A stretch of DNA of 64,000 nt from Anaerolineae bacterium (GTDB lineage: Bacteria; Chloroflexota; Anaerolineae; Promineifilales; Promineifilaceae). A program made the translations under genes and the position numbers. The DNA lies in the NCBI GenBank assembly GCA_030425205.1, contig JAUIAP010000002.1, positions 248,001 through 312,000 on the forward strand, given 5' to 3'. Below the pieces are notes generated by a model. It saw only the letters and a program-made list of their open reading frames with translations, made no database searches and was not told the DNA's origin. Positions 38,059-47,315 of this stretch are shown here, piece after piece; position 1 is the first letter of the stretch; each line of letters starts with the position of its first letter.

Positions 38059-39555
38059 ATGAAACGACTATTTTTAACCTTACTGACCCTGCTAATTGTG
38101 GCGTGTGGCACATTTGAAGTCGGTGTTGAGCCGACCGTGCCGCGACCAACGCCAACAAGTGAGCTAACCGTCACAAATGAGCCAACAGTGACCGTTGCGA
38201 TTGTTGACCCAACGCAAACGACCGCTGTCAACGATGCAACTCAGGTCGTCCCAGAACCATCTGCGACGATGACGGCTATTCCTGAGGTAACGGCAACCCC
38301 TGCACCGATTGAAAATACACCGCTACCAGAACTAACTGATCCAACGGCAACCCCTGCGCCGATTGGTGGAGTTCCTGAAACGCCTGTCCCGCTGCACGTC
38401 ACCTATCTCAAGGATGGCAACTTGTGGGTGTGGACGGAAGCGGGTGGCGCGCGCTTGGTTTATGATGACCCGAACACTGATTTAGAATCGGCCGAAATCA
38501 GCCCCACTGCCGAGCAGATCGCCTACGTGCGCGACGGTGTGTTGTGGCAAGTTACAACGACAGGCGAGCATAATGTCGAGCTAACCCCACCGTTCAATCT
38601 TGCATCGATTCACGATGCACCCGGTGTGCGTGTCTATCGTTATGGCTGGCTGCCCGCTAGCCGGACGCTGCTCTACAATACGTCGCCCCCACCCAGCGAT
38701 GGCCCGGGCTTCTTCGTAAGCGATAATTTGCTGGCATTGACGCTTCAATCGAGTGGCAATGTCAACGAGATATTGCTCGAAAATGGTGCTGGCGGGATGT
38801 TCTATCCCTCGCCCGACGGGTCACAAATCGCCGTTGTGCGACCGGGACAGATCGATGTCATCGCCAGCGACGGATCAAACAAGCGCACCGTGTTTACCCA
38901 CTCACAAATTTTGACCTACAGCGAGGCACCCTACTATGTCCAGCCCGTCTGGAGTGCTGACAGCACGCGGCTTTTCATCGCTCTCCCGCCCACTGCTGCG
39001 TTGGAAGACCCCAACCCAGAGACGGAAATTTGGCAAGTTTCGGCCGATGGCGCTCTTCAGCAGCGCATGGGAACCGTTGCATTTGCCGCGTTGCACGCTG
39101 GCGCAGTGGTCTCGCCAAACACGATGCAGGTCGCTTATCTCGCGCCCGCCAGCGGGGATGCATCGACCAAAGTTTTAGCCTTTGCGCTGCTAGAGGATGC
39201 GACCATCGGTGATAGTCTCATAACAGATGTCATTGTCGAAGAGCTCGGGCAATGGTCGCCAGACGGTCAGCACATCATCTTTACCCCCAAATTTGATGGC
39301 AGCCCACAGCGTATGGTGGCAACGGTTGATGGCACAACGTTGATCGGACTTGGTGCCGCAGATTGGCCGAGTGAATCAGGGGCGCAGACAATCGTCGATG
39401 CCCAATGGGTTGATGCTGAAAACTTGATCGTCGTCCGACAAAATGCGACGGGGCAATGGGAGATCGTTCTGCGGCATCTCACCAACGGTGATGTCGCCAT
39501 CCTTGACAGCGTTGCAGGCAGACCGCCAAGCTTTGATCTTGTTGGCAAACGCTGA
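38059..39555 (+). CDS. Lipoprotein with Thr/Pro linker and TolB-like propeller
   Basis: 498 residues. GGAGG eight bases before ATG 38059. Lipoprotein signal peptide with lipobox LIVAC (C16). A Thr/Pro/Val-rich linker follows (about 20-115), with PTVPRPTPTSE and two copies of TATPAPI. Residues 120-498 form a beta-propeller of PD40/WD-like blades (EISPTAEQIAYVRDG, YPSPDGSQIAVVRPG, PVWSADSTRLFIALP, GQWSPDGQHIIFTPK). It should be anchored to the outer face of the membrane. It follows the two-component pair on the same strand (87 bases), so it may be part of that unit or its target. No enzymatic residues are evident. Confidence 0.9.
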   Translation: MKRLFLTLLTLLIVACGTFEVGVEPTVPRPTPTSELTVTNEPTVTVAIVDPTQTTAVNDATQVVPEPSATMTAIPEVTATPAPIENTPLPELTDPTATPAPIGGVPETPVPLHVTYLKDGNLWVWTEAGGARLVYDDPNTDLESAEISPTAEQIAYVRDGVLWQVTTTGEHNVELTPPFNLASIHDAPGVRVYRYGWLPASRTLLYNTSPPPSDGPGFFVSDNLLALTLQSSGNVNEILLENGAGGMFYPSPDGSQIAVVRPGQIDVIASDGSNKRTVFTHSQILTYSEAPYYVQPVWSADSTRLFIALPPTAALEDPNPETEIWQVSADGALQQRMGTVAFAALHAGAVVSPNTMQVAYLAPASGDASTKVLAFALLEDATIGDSLITDVIVEELGQWSPDGQHIIFTPKFDGSPQRMVATVDGTTLIGLGAADWPSESGAQTIVDAQWVDAENLIVVRQNATGQWEIVLRHLTNGDVAILDSVAGRPPSFDLVGKR

Positions 39556-39596
39556 GATTGGCGTGAGAGTGCGAGCAGGCAAATAGAATCGATAGC

Positions 39597-39645
39597 GTCG
39601 CGGATTTCTCAGATAAAAGCTGGGAAATCCGCGACTTGTATTTTC
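39597..39645 (+). terminator. Terminator after the propeller lipoprotein gene
   Basis: Twelve-base stem GTCGCGGATTTC / GAAATCCGCGAC with a 15-base loop, followed by TTGTATTTTC. Confidence 0.8.
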
Positions 39646-39732
39646 TCTGCGCCCCATTATTTCAGTCGCGCAACTAATCACCGCAATCTGCGTAAATATT
39701 GATAGAAGTTTCAACTACAAAAGGAGCAAACC

Positions 39733-39984
39733 ATGGGTTTATTAGGTTGGATTGTATTTGGTGGATTAGCTGGCTGGGTTGCCAGCATCATTGTTGGTAA
39801 CCGCAAGAATCAAGGGTGTATCGGCAACGTCGTGATCGGTATTGTCGGTGCGTTGGTCGGCGGATTTATTGTCAAGCTCGCGCAGGGCGGTGACGGCATC
39901 AACTTTGGCTGGGATTGGTATAGCTTTGGCGTAGCCGTCGTTGGCGCATGTGCCTTGCTGCTCGTTCTCGGTCGAAGGTCATAG
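39733..39984 (+). CDS. GlsB/YeaQ/YmgE family stress-response membrane protein
   Basis: 83 residues, three transmembrane helices. AAAAGGAGC precedes ATG 39733 at good spacing. The start LLGWIVFGGLAGWVASIIVG and the middle GCIGNVVIGIVGALVGGFI are the two signature Gly-rich helices of the transglycosylase-associated (GlsB/YeaQ) family. Members are small, stress-induced membrane proteins without known biochemical activity. The gene stands alone, with a terminator before it and an inverted repeat after it. Confidence 0.93.
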   Translation: MGLLGWIVFGGLAGWVASIIVGNRKNQGCIGNVVIGIVGALVGGFIVKLAQGGDGINFGWDWYSFGVAVVGACALLLVLGRRS

Positions 39985-39990
39985 TGGCTG

Positions 39991-40032
39991 AGTGAACAGT
40001 AACCGCGAACCATTGGTTCCATACTGTTCACT
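39991..40032. terminator. 11-bp inverted repeat between convergent genes
   Basis: AGTGAACAGTA and TACTGTTCACT match perfectly around a 20-base loop that itself contains GAACCATTGGTTC. Its position between the stop codons of two convergent genes suggests a two-way terminator, although T tracts are lacking. The wording of the repeat resembles the spacer at 4161-4212. Confidence 0.5.
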
Positions 40033-40041
40033 GCAAACTCC

Positions 40042-41187
40042 CTATTGTCCCGGTTGCCATGCCGGCATCCGCTCTTCAGATTCGGCCGATGTGATTTCCC
40101 GTTCCAACAGGCCATCAAGACTGATCATGTTGATGTTGCGATTGCCTTGGTCCCCGCCTGTGACATTGGTATGGTAAAGAATCCACTGCCCATCGGCCGA
40201 AAACGCCGCGAAGAAGTCGTCTAGCTCGTTATTCGTCAAGCGTTGCTGATCGCTACCATCTCCGTTCATCAGATAAATTTCATACTTGTTGTCGTCCCGA
40301 TTGCTATGGAAGGCGATCTTTGAACCATCGGGCGACCATGTTGGATAGTAGCTTCCGCGTGCCGCGTCGGTCAGTTGCACTTCCCCCGACCCATCCGCAT
40401 TCATGACATAAATCTCACGCCCATCACCCGTTTCGCGGTCAAATGCAATTTTGTTGCCATCGGGCGACCAGCGTGGGCCATACTCATCTGCCTGAGTCGA
40501 CGTAATTTTTTGAATATCAGAGCCATCGGCATTGATCACGAAAAGATCAAAATCACCATCTCGATCAGATTGGAAGACGATCTTGCCGCCATCGGGTGAC
40601 CAGTCGGCAAAGCGGTCAGATCCGCCATGATTGGTGATATTGACCTTATTTTCCCCGTCTGCGTCCATCGTGTAGAGTTCCCAGTTGCCATCCTGTTTGG
40701 AGTGGTAGAGAATTTTTGAACCATCGGGTGACCAAATCGGTCGCCAATCCCCAAACCAGCTCGTGGTTAACTGTTTCTTTTCGCTGCCGTCAAGCCGAAT
40801 GGTAAAGATATCGAAGTTGCCGCCTTCGTTGGAGGCATAGGCGATGCGGCCGACATTTTCCTGTGGGGTGAGTGTTGGTGTCGTTGGGGGGGCGGTAGGG
40901 GTGTCCGTTTCTCCTGCTGTGGTGACGGGGGTCACCGCCTCGCCATCGCTCAGTGGCGCCAATGTTGGTGCGGCTTGAAACTGTTGTGTTGGAGGTAGTA
41001 GGGGAACATTATCGGCCGATGCTTCCGCCGCATTTGGCTCCCCCGCCAATGGTCGCGTCGTGATCACCTGCTGATAGATTTCCCACGCGAACAGAGAGAA
41101 CATTGCCACAACCAGCACACTGCCCAACAAGCAGCCTGTACTGATCAAAGTACGTGTTCGTTGACGATTTTTGACTCTATTTGCCAT
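40042..41187 (-). CDS. Membrane-anchored TolB/PD40 beta-propeller protein
   Basis: About 381 residues from ATG 41187; TTG 41190 would add one. A basic start (NRVKNRQRTR) leads into one transmembrane helix (about 14-38), then a Thr/Pro linker (about 70-105). The propeller (110-381) has six regular PD40 repeats: SPDGSKILYHSKQDGNWELY, SPDGGKIVFQSDRDGDFDLF, SPDGNKIAFDRETGDGREIY, SPDGSKIAFHSNRDDNKYEI and others. These are typical of TolB and DPP-like propellers, but there is no TolB N-terminal domain and no peptidase domain. It is likely an extracytoplasmic sensor or scaffold. No operon partner is evident, as it is convergent with the GlsB gene. Confidence 0.9.
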   Translation of the reverse strand: MANRVKNRQRTRTLISTGCLLGSVLVVAMFSLFAWEIYQQVITTRPLAGEPNAAEASADNVPLLPPTQQFQAAPTLAPLSDGEAVTPVTTAGETDTPTAPPTTPTLTPQENVGRIAYASNEGGNFDIFTIRLDGSEKKQLTTSWFGDWRPIWSPDGSKILYHSKQDGNWELYTMDADGENKVNITNHGGSDRFADWSPDGGKIVFQSDRDGDFDLFVINADGSDIQKITSTQADEYGPRWSPDGNKIAFDRETGDGREIYVMNADGSGEVQLTDAARGSYYPTWSPDGSKIAFHSNRDDNKYEIYLMNGDGSDQQRLTNNELDDFFAAFSADGQWILYHTNVTGGDQGNRNINMISLDGLLEREITSAESEERMPAWQPGQ

Positions 41188-41311
41188 CAATTATTCCCAA
41201 AGTTATTTGTATACAGCGAATACGACGTGGGAAAATTATAGCAGTGTAAATGCTTATTGGGTTGTGACAATAGATCAAATTAGCTGAAAAATGGCGTGAA
41301 GTGTAAGGATC

Positions 41312-41348
41312 AAAAAGAGGTTCGCAGTTTTGAAAACCGCGAACCTCT
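41312..41348 (-). terminator. Terminator of the PspC gene
   Basis: Read on the minus strand: AGAGGTTCGC pairs with GCGAACCTCT, the inner GTTTT pairs with AAAAC, and a five-T tract follows. It starts eight bases after the PspC stop codon. Confidence 0.88.
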
Positions 41349-41356
41349 CTAAATGC

Positions 41357-41542
41357 TTACGCTTTGGGCATCAAAACCCATAACACGAGATAGAGTAGGA
41401 CGCCGGGTACCCCGCCCGGAGCCAGTGCCAGCAGGAAGAGGAGACGAATCCAGACTGGGTCGATGTTATAGCGGTCGCCAATTCCCGCCGCCACACCAGC
41501 GATGATGCCGTTTTTTCGTTCAAGTCGTTTTGTCTTATACAT
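41357..41542 (-). CDS. PspC domain membrane protein
   Basis: 61 residues that are essentially one PspC domain: RLERKNGIIAGVAAGIGDRYNID, then PVWIRLLFLLALAPGG and LLYLVLWVLMPKA. PspC is the membrane component of phage-shock responses in proteobacteria. Stand-alone short PspC proteins like this one are common in many phyla, where their role is mostly unstudied. It has its own terminator and no psp neighbours here. Confidence 0.93.
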   Translation of the reverse strand: MYKTKRLERKNGIIAGVAAGIGDRYNIDPVWIRLLFLLALAPGGVPGVLLYLVLWVLMPKA

Positions 41543-41709
41543 GGTTGAAATTCTCCAGTTTGCAAGATGGTCAAGACCATCGTGATAATCAATCTATTTA
41601 ACTACTATACGCTGAACCGATGGCGAAGTTGCGCGGTTGTCTACGCGCTGGAATGAGTCAAGAATGAATCGGCCGACCAGTGGAAAACGTTCGCTCAGAA
41701 AACTCTTCC

Positions 41710-41739
41710 TTTACAAATGCGCTGCGTTTGTTCTATACT
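41710..41739 (+). promoter_or_regulatory. Putative housekeeping promoter for the GreA-type gene
   Basis: TTTACA (41710-41715) and TATACT (41734-41739) are separated by 18 bases, close to the -35/-10 consensus. The start codon at 41891 would then follow a leader of about 145 bases that contains a short ACGGG / CCCGT hairpin near 41840. The rest of the 41543-41890 interval shows no gene. Confidence 0.45.
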
Positions 41740-41890
41740 GCAATAGAGTGAGGTTGCACCAACACACTCAGAGAAGGACGATTCACCAAAGCGCAACCAT
41801 GCGCTAGAACCCAATAAACACAAATGAAGTATCTAATTTAACGGGTGGAGCCTAGCCCGTTGTAGTTATTCGTTGGAACGGAGGTTTAAT

Positions 41891-42361
41891 ATGGACACTG
41901 GTCTATACGTGACGGCTGCTGGTTTAGAGAAGATAAAAATTGAACTAACAGAACTAAAAACAGCGCGATTGGCAGAAGTCGCCGAGAAATTACAGCTTGC
42001 GCTTGCTCATGGCGAGATAGATGGCAACCCCGATTATGATGCGGCGTTGCAAGAGCAAGCGATTGTTGAAGATCGCATCCAGATGCTTGAGGACGCGGTG
42101 CGCTTTGCGATTGTGATCGAAGAGGAATCGGCAACATGTGATAGCGTTCGCGTCGGCAGCACCGTCAAGATCAGCGAGGAGGGGTGGGACGAAGTTGAAG
42201 AATATCGCATCGTTGGCGTGCATGAGGCCGCCCCAAGCAAAGGTTTAATCTCCAGCAAGTCACCGCTGGGCAACGCGCTGCTAGGCGCGAAGGTGGGCGA
42301 TCTGGTCGTCGCATTGACGCCGGGTGGTGAGGCACGCATGCACGTTTTGAATATCGCATAA
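41891..42361 (+). CDS. GreA/GreB-type transcript cleavage factor
   Basis: 156 residues from ATG 41891, with GGAGG seven bases upstream. The N-terminal coiled coil (1-75) has TAAGLEKIKIELTELKTARLAEVAEKLQLALAHGEIDGNPDYDAALQ in segments typical of GreA, with the acidic tip (GEIDGNPDYDAA) replacing the usual GDLSENAEYHAA. The C-terminal FKBP-like domain (80-156) has VRVGSTVKISEEG and ISSKSPLGNALLGAKVGD. It should bind RNA polymerase through the secondary channel and stimulate cleavage of backtracked RNA. The tip acidic residues D and E are present in changed spacing, so it may be a paralogue rather than the main GreA. Confidence 0.88.
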   Translation: MDTGLYVTAAGLEKIKIELTELKTARLAEVAEKLQLALAHGEIDGNPDYDAALQEQAIVEDRIQMLEDAVRFAIVIEEESATCDSVRVGSTVKISEEGWDEVEEYRIVGVHEAAPSKGLISSKSPLGNALLGAKVGDLVVALTPGGEARMHVLNIA

Positions 42362-42372
42362 TCTGTGTAGTT

Positions 42373-42411
42373 CGTATTTGTTGCGGGCGCATTATCCCCG
42401 CAACAAATACG
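42373..42411 (+). terminator. 15-bp perfect hairpin after the GreA-type gene
   Basis: CGTATTTGTTGCGGG pairs without mismatch with its complement around a nine-base loop, 11 bases after the stop codon. There is no T tract, but stem strength and position support termination. The remaining 250 bases up to 42665 show no gene. Confidence 0.7.
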
Positions 42412-42665
42412 CGCATAAATGCTGCACCGTACAAACATTAATTATGCTGGTGCAACTTCCTGTTAACCCATTCTCCGCATCATAACTGAACTCAATCTGT
42501 ATACACTTCCCACTTTGGTGCTTGAAACCGCAAAAAATAGGGAGAGTATTGGTAAATGCTTGGAAAATTGCTGAAGACATAGGGTAGACGTTCCCACAAA
42601 GTTGTAAAGCGGGTTTAGATTGGTAGGATGCGGCGATTATTTCAACGATTATTTGGTTAAACAGG

Positions 42666-44579
42666 ATGCGACGAACCCAACTTTTTATTCTGCTCGCCAT
42701 GGCGTGCGTACTGACAGGCTGTTTCTTAGATATATCACTCGGCACGGAACAGACCGCCCCCGCAATCGTAATCACTGACATAGTGGATGTGGCGGGGGTT
42801 GACGTCTTTGTGACAATCGAGATCACCCCATCACCCACGCCAATTATTCCAACCCCTGAGCCAACAATTCCCGTGCGGCAAGAGATTGTCGAACTTGATG
42901 TGGCCGTGACGGGCAGCATCGGTGCGCCCGATCCACAGCTTGCAACTGCCAGTCAAACGATTGATTTTGTGACAAATATCTATGCGGGATTGACACGCAT
43001 CAACGAAAGCACGAGTCAGATCGTGCCAGAGTTGGCGCGGAGCTGGTCAACACAAGAGGAAGGGCGCATCTGGCAGTTTAATTTGCGCGATGATATTTAC
43101 TGGGTGCGTGGGGTGCCGCCGGCTGGCGGTGGCTTGTTGCAGCGTGATGAGACACGACGGTTGGTGGATGTCGCGCAAATTCGGCCGATAACCGCCCATG
43201 ATGTCGTGTTTGCCATCCAACGTGCCTGCAATGCCAACACCGATGTTCCTGATGCCTACGTCCTCTTCATCATTGAAAATTGTCAGGCGATCTACAATAC
43301 ACCTGAACCATCGGAGGAACAGCTTGCGACGCTCGGTGTGCGTGCATTGGGCGACTTCTCGCTCGAAGTGCGCTTGACAAAGCCCGCCGCCTACTTTTTA
43401 TCGATTACGACGTTGCCGATTTTTCGGCCGATTCCCGCCGATCTCGTTGCTGACGAAGACAATGATTGGCTCGATTTGCAACAGTTTCGGAGCAGTGGTC
43501 CGTTTCTCTATAGTCCATTGAGCAATTTGGATGCAGAGGTGCCTCTGCTGGTCCTACAGCGCAATCCGTTTTGGCCGACCGATCTCACGCCACCGATCCC
43601 TGAAACATCGGCCGATATTACCTTGCACCACGCCGAGCGTGTCAACCTCTATCGCTATGCATCCAATCTCGCTGCCTATGACGTGTTCAACGATGATCAG
43701 CTCGACTTGATTCCGCTCCCGTTTGAAGTTCAGGAGCAGGCGTTGGCGGCCGACGTGCCGCCCCCGTTTACAAGCAACGGCGATGTCTTCTATCTCGGTT
43801 TCAACTATGACGATCCAGAATTTGGTCTACCCGAAGTGCGACGCGCATTCAGCAAGGCGATTGACCGCGAACGCTTAATCACGGAGGTGTATGACTCGGA
43901 AGGACGACCGATGCGTCTTTTTGTCCCGCCGAGCGTTGTCCACGCTTCCCCCGATCTGCTGCGCAGTGCGTATGATCCAGACAGCGCACGACAGCTTCTC
44001 GCCAGTGTGGGGTTTGCCAATTGTCAAGAGTTAGGACAAATCAGTTATCTCGTCGATGCGACCGATCTCGCGTTGCAACATGCCGAAACGTTGATCGATA
44101 TGTGGGTCGAAGAGCTATTTTGTATCGAGAGTCAATTTGAGATTGAACAGGTGCAGTTTGGCACGCTGTTAGCCTACACACGACCCGGCACGGGAGAGTT
44201 ACGCCCCGATATTTGGGATTTGGCGTGGTCGGGCTTTTATCCCGACGCGCACGACTATTACAACACGGTGCTGCATTGTGTGGAAAGTGAAAATCGGCCG
44301 AATCGCCCCTGTTCACAAATTGACGGCCTGATTACGCTCGCCGCCAAGACAACTGATCCGTCCCAGCGGGATGAACTATATCGTCAAATTTCCGTCGCAC
44401 TGTTCGGCAACGATGGGGAGTTCCCGATCATTCCACTCTATGTGCGCGGGAAATATGAACTCGTTCAAAACTGGATTACGCGCAGTGATGGCAAGACCGA
44501 CCGCGCCCAATTTGGTGGCACGCGCTACGATTTTTATCTGATCAATCAACAGGTCAAGGCGTTGGAGCGGAGTCAATAG
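42666..44579 (+). CDS. Oligopeptide-type ABC transporter substrate-binding lipoprotein (SBP family 5)
   Basis: 637 residues. Lipoprotein signal with lipobox VLTGC (C19). After a short Thr/Pro linker (PSPTPIIPTPEP) comes the family 5 binding fold: DPQLATASQTIDFVTNIYAGLTRI, PELARSWSTQEEG, WQFNLRDDIYWVRG, ITAHDVVFAIQRA, then VRRAFSKAIDRERLI and DLAWSGFYPDAHDYYNTVL. Family members bind peptides, nickel or sugars. The ligand cannot be read here. No permease or ATPase gene is adjacent, so it is an orphan that must work with a transporter encoded elsewhere or act as a receptor. Length is normal for the family. Confidence 0.92.
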   Translation: MRRTQLFILLAMACVLTGCFLDISLGTEQTAPAIVITDIVDVAGVDVFVTIEITPSPTPIIPTPEPTIPVRQEIVELDVAVTGSIGAPDPQLATASQTIDFVTNIYAGLTRINESTSQIVPELARSWSTQEEGRIWQFNLRDDIYWVRGVPPAGGGLLQRDETRRLVDVAQIRPITAHDVVFAIQRACNANTDVPDAYVLFIIENCQAIYNTPEPSEEQLATLGVRALGDFSLEVRLTKPAAYFLSITTLPIFRPIPADLVADEDNDWLDLQQFRSSGPFLYSPLSNLDAEVPLLVLQRNPFWPTDLTPPIPETSADITLHHAERVNLYRYASNLAAYDVFNDDQLDLIPLPFEVQEQALAADVPPPFTSNGDVFYLGFNYDDPEFGLPEVRRAFSKAIDRERLITEVYDSEGRPMRLFVPPSVVHASPDLLRSAYDPDSARQLLASVGFANCQELGQISYLVDATDLALQHAETLIDMWVEELFCIESQFEIEQVQFGTLLAYTRPGTGELRPDIWDLAWSGFYPDAHDYYNTVLHCVESENRPNRPCSQIDGLITLAAKTTDPSQRDELYRQISVALFGNDGEFPIIPLYVRGKYELVQNWITRSDGKTDRAQFGGTRYDFYLINQQVKALERSQ

Positions 44580-44623
44580 TTGCGTCTTGTCGCGCAAAGT
44601 GACAAACGTTTCACGATAGAAAG

Positions 44624-45739
44624 TCAGCCATTTGATGCAAGCCGCGTGTAAATTTCACAAATCTGTGCGGTTGCCTGTTGTGAGGTGAATTTACGATTGA
44701 GAAGCTGCGTTTGAGTTTTTAAGAGTGCGTGTCGCTCAGACGGTCTTATTAAGAGATGCAGGGCGGCACGGGCAAGGGCAGGGGCATCTTGGGGGGCGGC
44801 CGTTAGCTCTGGTGGCGCGAGTTCGGGAATAAGGCCGACACGTGTGCCAATGACGGGACAGCCGTGTGCAATCGCCTCTAGCAGCACCATCGCTTGGCTT
44901 TCATGGCGAGAGGTGAGCAGCAATAGCTGCGCCGCCGCATAGATCGCACCCATCTCCGTATGTGCCACATGCCCCAAAAAGCTGACTTTTTCTGACAATC
45001 CGAGTTCTGTTGTTAACTGCACAAGCTGGTTTTTTAGGTGACCTTCCCCTGCAATTGTTAAGTGTGTGTTGGGGATTTCGGCCGAAATTCTGGCAAACGC
45101 CCGTAACAGCGTCGCCTGATCTTTAACGGGTGTGAGCGCGCCGACGTGCAGCAGTTGTAAGCTGGTCCGCGCCTGCGCAAACGGGTCGGACGCATGTGGG
45201 ACTTCTACCCCTTGTGACCAGCGAATGATGTTGGCTGACGGCACGTGTGTGCGCGCAATGTCGGCGACAAAATCGCTGCCAGCCGTGACGACGTTGGCGT
45301 GTTTAAGGGCAAAGCGACTGAGTTGACGATTAACGTGGCTGCGTGCGCCGCCGTAGGCGATGTCGGGGAGGTTGACGAGCTCACCACCAAAGACAGACGC
45401 GACCACAGGAATGTTTAGTCGCTTCCCCGCAAGCACTGCGAGGAATGCCGCTTCATCTGCCCAAAAACCGTGTAGGATATCGATGGGAACGGCCTGATGG
45501 ATAGCTCGCAGGGTGCGGATGTATAGGGGAATTCGGCCGATTCCACCAACCACACCACCGCCCAACGCGAGCACCTCGACCCCATCAACGACATAACGCC
45601 CGCGTAAATTAGGATGGCGCAGCGTGAATATCGTAACCTCATGCTGCGCTGTCAAGCGACGCACAAGATGCCTCAAGACCGGAATCGCCCAATCTTGATC
45701 GTCGCGGCTATATCCCGGCGTGATGATTCCAAATTTCAT
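44624..45739 (-). CDS. Glycosyltransferase family 4
   Basis: 371 residues with a clean start at ATG 45739 (MKFGIITPGYSRDDQDWAIP). The N-terminal domain has DILHGFWADEAAF and VVASVFGGELVNL. The C-terminal domain has LLHVGALTPVKDQATLLRAF, LTIAGEGHLKNQL, VSFLGHVAHTEM, and the GT4 donor site SRHESQAMVLLEAIAHGCPVIGTRVG (ending in E-A-x-A-x-G). A retaining nucleotide-sugar glycosyltransferase, probably acting on the cytoplasmic side on a lipid-linked or polysaccharide acceptor. It faces the preceding SBP gene convergently. Donor and acceptor are unknown. Confidence 0.92.
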   Translation of the reverse strand: MKFGIITPGYSRDDQDWAIPVLRHLVRRLTAQHEVTIFTLRHPNLRGRYVVDGVEVLALGGGVVGGIGRIPLYIRTLRAIHQAVPIDILHGFWADEAAFLAVLAGKRLNIPVVASVFGGELVNLPDIAYGGARSHVNRQLSRFALKHANVVTAGSDFVADIARTHVPSANIIRWSQGVEVPHASDPFAQARTSLQLLHVGALTPVKDQATLLRAFARISAEIPNTHLTIAGEGHLKNQLVQLTTELGLSEKVSFLGHVAHTEMGAIYAAAQLLLLTSRHESQAMVLLEAIAHGCPVIGTRVGLIPELAPPELTAAPQDAPALARAALHLLIRPSERHALLKTQTQLLNRKFTSQQATAQICEIYTRLASNG

Positions 45740-45788
45740 GTGTGTTGGAAATGCCCGCTATTCAGCACGTTTGGCTGGCGTAGAAGGG

Positions 45789-46724
45789 TCAGTTAGCCGC
45801 TTCACAAGGCACGGGTAAGTTTGCGAGTTGCCATTCGGTCAATGATAAACCAGCCGCATGTAGCTGTGTTGCTAGCTCAATGCCCACATAGCGATAGTGC
45901 CAGGGCTCATAATAGAATTGGGTGATCTCTGTCGCCTCACGCGGATAGCTCAAGGTGAATCCATAGAGATGGGCGTTTTCGACTAGCCATGCCCCTTCGG
46001 CCGTCTGATAGAAATAGGTGTGGAACTCGTTATCGAGTTCGGGCGAACCAAAGTCGAGCGTTGTGCCTAGCTGATGTTCGCTGGCACCCGGCGGTGCGCT
46101 GAGCAAACTGGCACGCTCGGGAACCTCTGTCGTCCACTTGCTCCACGCAATATATTGCTGGTCGTAGCTGCGATAACCCGAAATGATGGTTGGCCGCAAA
46201 TCAGCCGCCGTCATTGCCGCCATCATCTCAACCAACGGCTGGACGACGGGTTGTCGAATATAGGTATCAAACCCTAGCGTTACGCGCACGTCAAAGTAAT
46301 CGCTCAATGGGACGAGATCGGCTGGCTCGTACTCTCGGCTAAGGCGGTATTCACGGCTGACAATGGTCAGCAGCTCATCAGGCGGAATGCGCTCTGTGCA
46401 TTGCGGGATCGGGGTTGCCGTTGGCGTGATCGTTGGAGTCGGGGTGTTGGTCGGCGTATGTGTTGCCGTCGGCGTGCTTGTGGGCGTGTTGGTTGGCGTT
46501 TGGGTGGGTGTTGGTGTGGCGGTATTCGTTGCCGTGGGTGATGGCGTGTTGGTGGCGGTGGCGGTGGCGGTTGGTGTGTTGCTGGCGGTTGGGGCGGCGG
46601 TTGCCAAAATTGTCGCCGTTTTCGTTGCGGCAACAGCTATCCCCGCCGGTGATTGAGCGGGATAGGTTGGGGTCATACATGCCGTCAAAAGGAGAATGGA
46701 AGCGATGAGATACAGCCAGCGCAT
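45789..46724 (-). CDS. VanY-type D-Ala-D-Ala carboxypeptidase lipoprotein (peptidase M15B)
   Basis: 311 residues from ATG 46724, chosen over the frame start at 46760 because a lipoprotein signal begins there (MRWLYLIASILLLTAC, lipobox Cys 16). A very regular Thr/Pro/Ala linker follows (about 25-110). The catalytic domain (about 120-311) carries TIISGYRSYDQQ, the zinc-binding SEHQLGTTLDFG (His and Asp) and EPWHYRYVG (catalytic Glu region and second His). M15B enzymes trim the terminal D-Ala from peptidoglycan stems. This one is tethered on a long, probably extended or glycosylated linker so it can reach the wall. No vancomycin-resistance genes are nearby, so a housekeeping wall role is more likely. 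Confidence 0.94.
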   Translation of the reverse strand: MRWLYLIASILLLTACMTPTYPAQSPAGIAVAATKTATILATAAPTASNTPTATATATNTPSPTATNTATPTPTQTPTNTPTSTPTATHTPTNTPTPTITPTATPIPQCTERIPPDELLTIVSREYRLSREYEPADLVPLSDYFDVRVTLGFDTYIRQPVVQPLVEMMAAMTAADLRPTIISGYRSYDQQYIAWSKWTTEVPERASLLSAPPGASEHQLGTTLDFGSPELDNEFHTYFYQTAEGAWLVENAHLYGFTLSYPREATEITQFYYEPWHYRYVGIELATQLHAAGLSLTEWQLANLPVPCEAAN

Positions 46725-46903
46725 GATTGAATTATGGGGGTTTCGGCCGATTCTATCCACTTATTCGCCTATCCTTTATTGTTCCTTCACCGTCTAAGTT
46801 TCGTATGAGGTCTACCTCCTTTACACAATTCTCACACGCACATACTATTCTGTGACCAGCAGAGAACTGTGTAACTATTTTCAGAGAGACGGAGAGCTAA
46901 CAA

Positions 46904-47263
46904 ATGTGTGTAGAAGGTGCAAGAAGCGCAATCACATCGGCTGTTGCCGATTGGGACGGTGTTATCGTCCAACCCCATCGTTATGGTGGAACCGAATTTG
47001 TGCTAGGCCGGCGCGAGATCGGACATATTCATGGCAATCAGCTTGTTGATATCCCTTTCCCAAGAGAGGTGCGCGATGAAATTGTGTCTGCAGGACGGGC
47101 AAATGCCCATCATATTCTGGCAGATAGTGGCTGGGTCTCCTTTTGGCTAGATGAGCCCGTCGATGTGGAAGAAGCGATTGATCTGTTGCGCGAGTCATAC
47201 GAACTCGCCGTTCATCAGCGGGCGGCGCGGCGCAAACGTCAGGCCGCCGTCATTGACATGTAA
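46904..47263 (+). CDS. Small luciferase-domain (DUF5519) protein
   Basis: 119 residues from ATG 46904. It carries RYGGTEFVLGRREIGHIHGNQLVDIPFPREVRDEI in pieces typical of the 'luciferase domain' (DUF5519) family, then AHHILADSGWVSFWL and a C-terminal helix (ELAVHQRAARRKR). The family name comes from similarity to a domain of fungal proteins. No light-producing activity is implied, and the biochemical role is unknown. The conserved His in GHIHG and AHH could bind metal or act in catalysis, which is inference. It has its own terminator and stands alone. Confidence 0.85.
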   Translation: MCVEGARSAITSAVADWDGVIVQPHRYGGTEFVLGRREIGHIHGNQLVDIPFPREVRDEIVSAGRANAHHILADSGWVSFWLDEPVDVEEAIDLLRESYELAVHQRAARRKRQAAVIDM

Positions 47264-47270
47264 TGTAGAG

Positions 47271-47294
47271 AGGACGCAGTTAGCGTCCTTTTTT
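47271..47294 (+). terminator. Terminator of the luciferase-domain gene
   Basis: GGACGC / GCGTCC stem with a five-base loop and six T, eight bases after the stop codon. Confidence 0.9.
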
Positions 47295-47315
47295 GTTGCC
47301 AATTGCCAGCACCCA

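Noticed and set aside
45789-46724. Vancomycin resistance operon
   Set aside because: Only a VanY-type peptidase is present. There is no vanH/A/X or VanRS pair next to it, so normal wall trimming is more likely.
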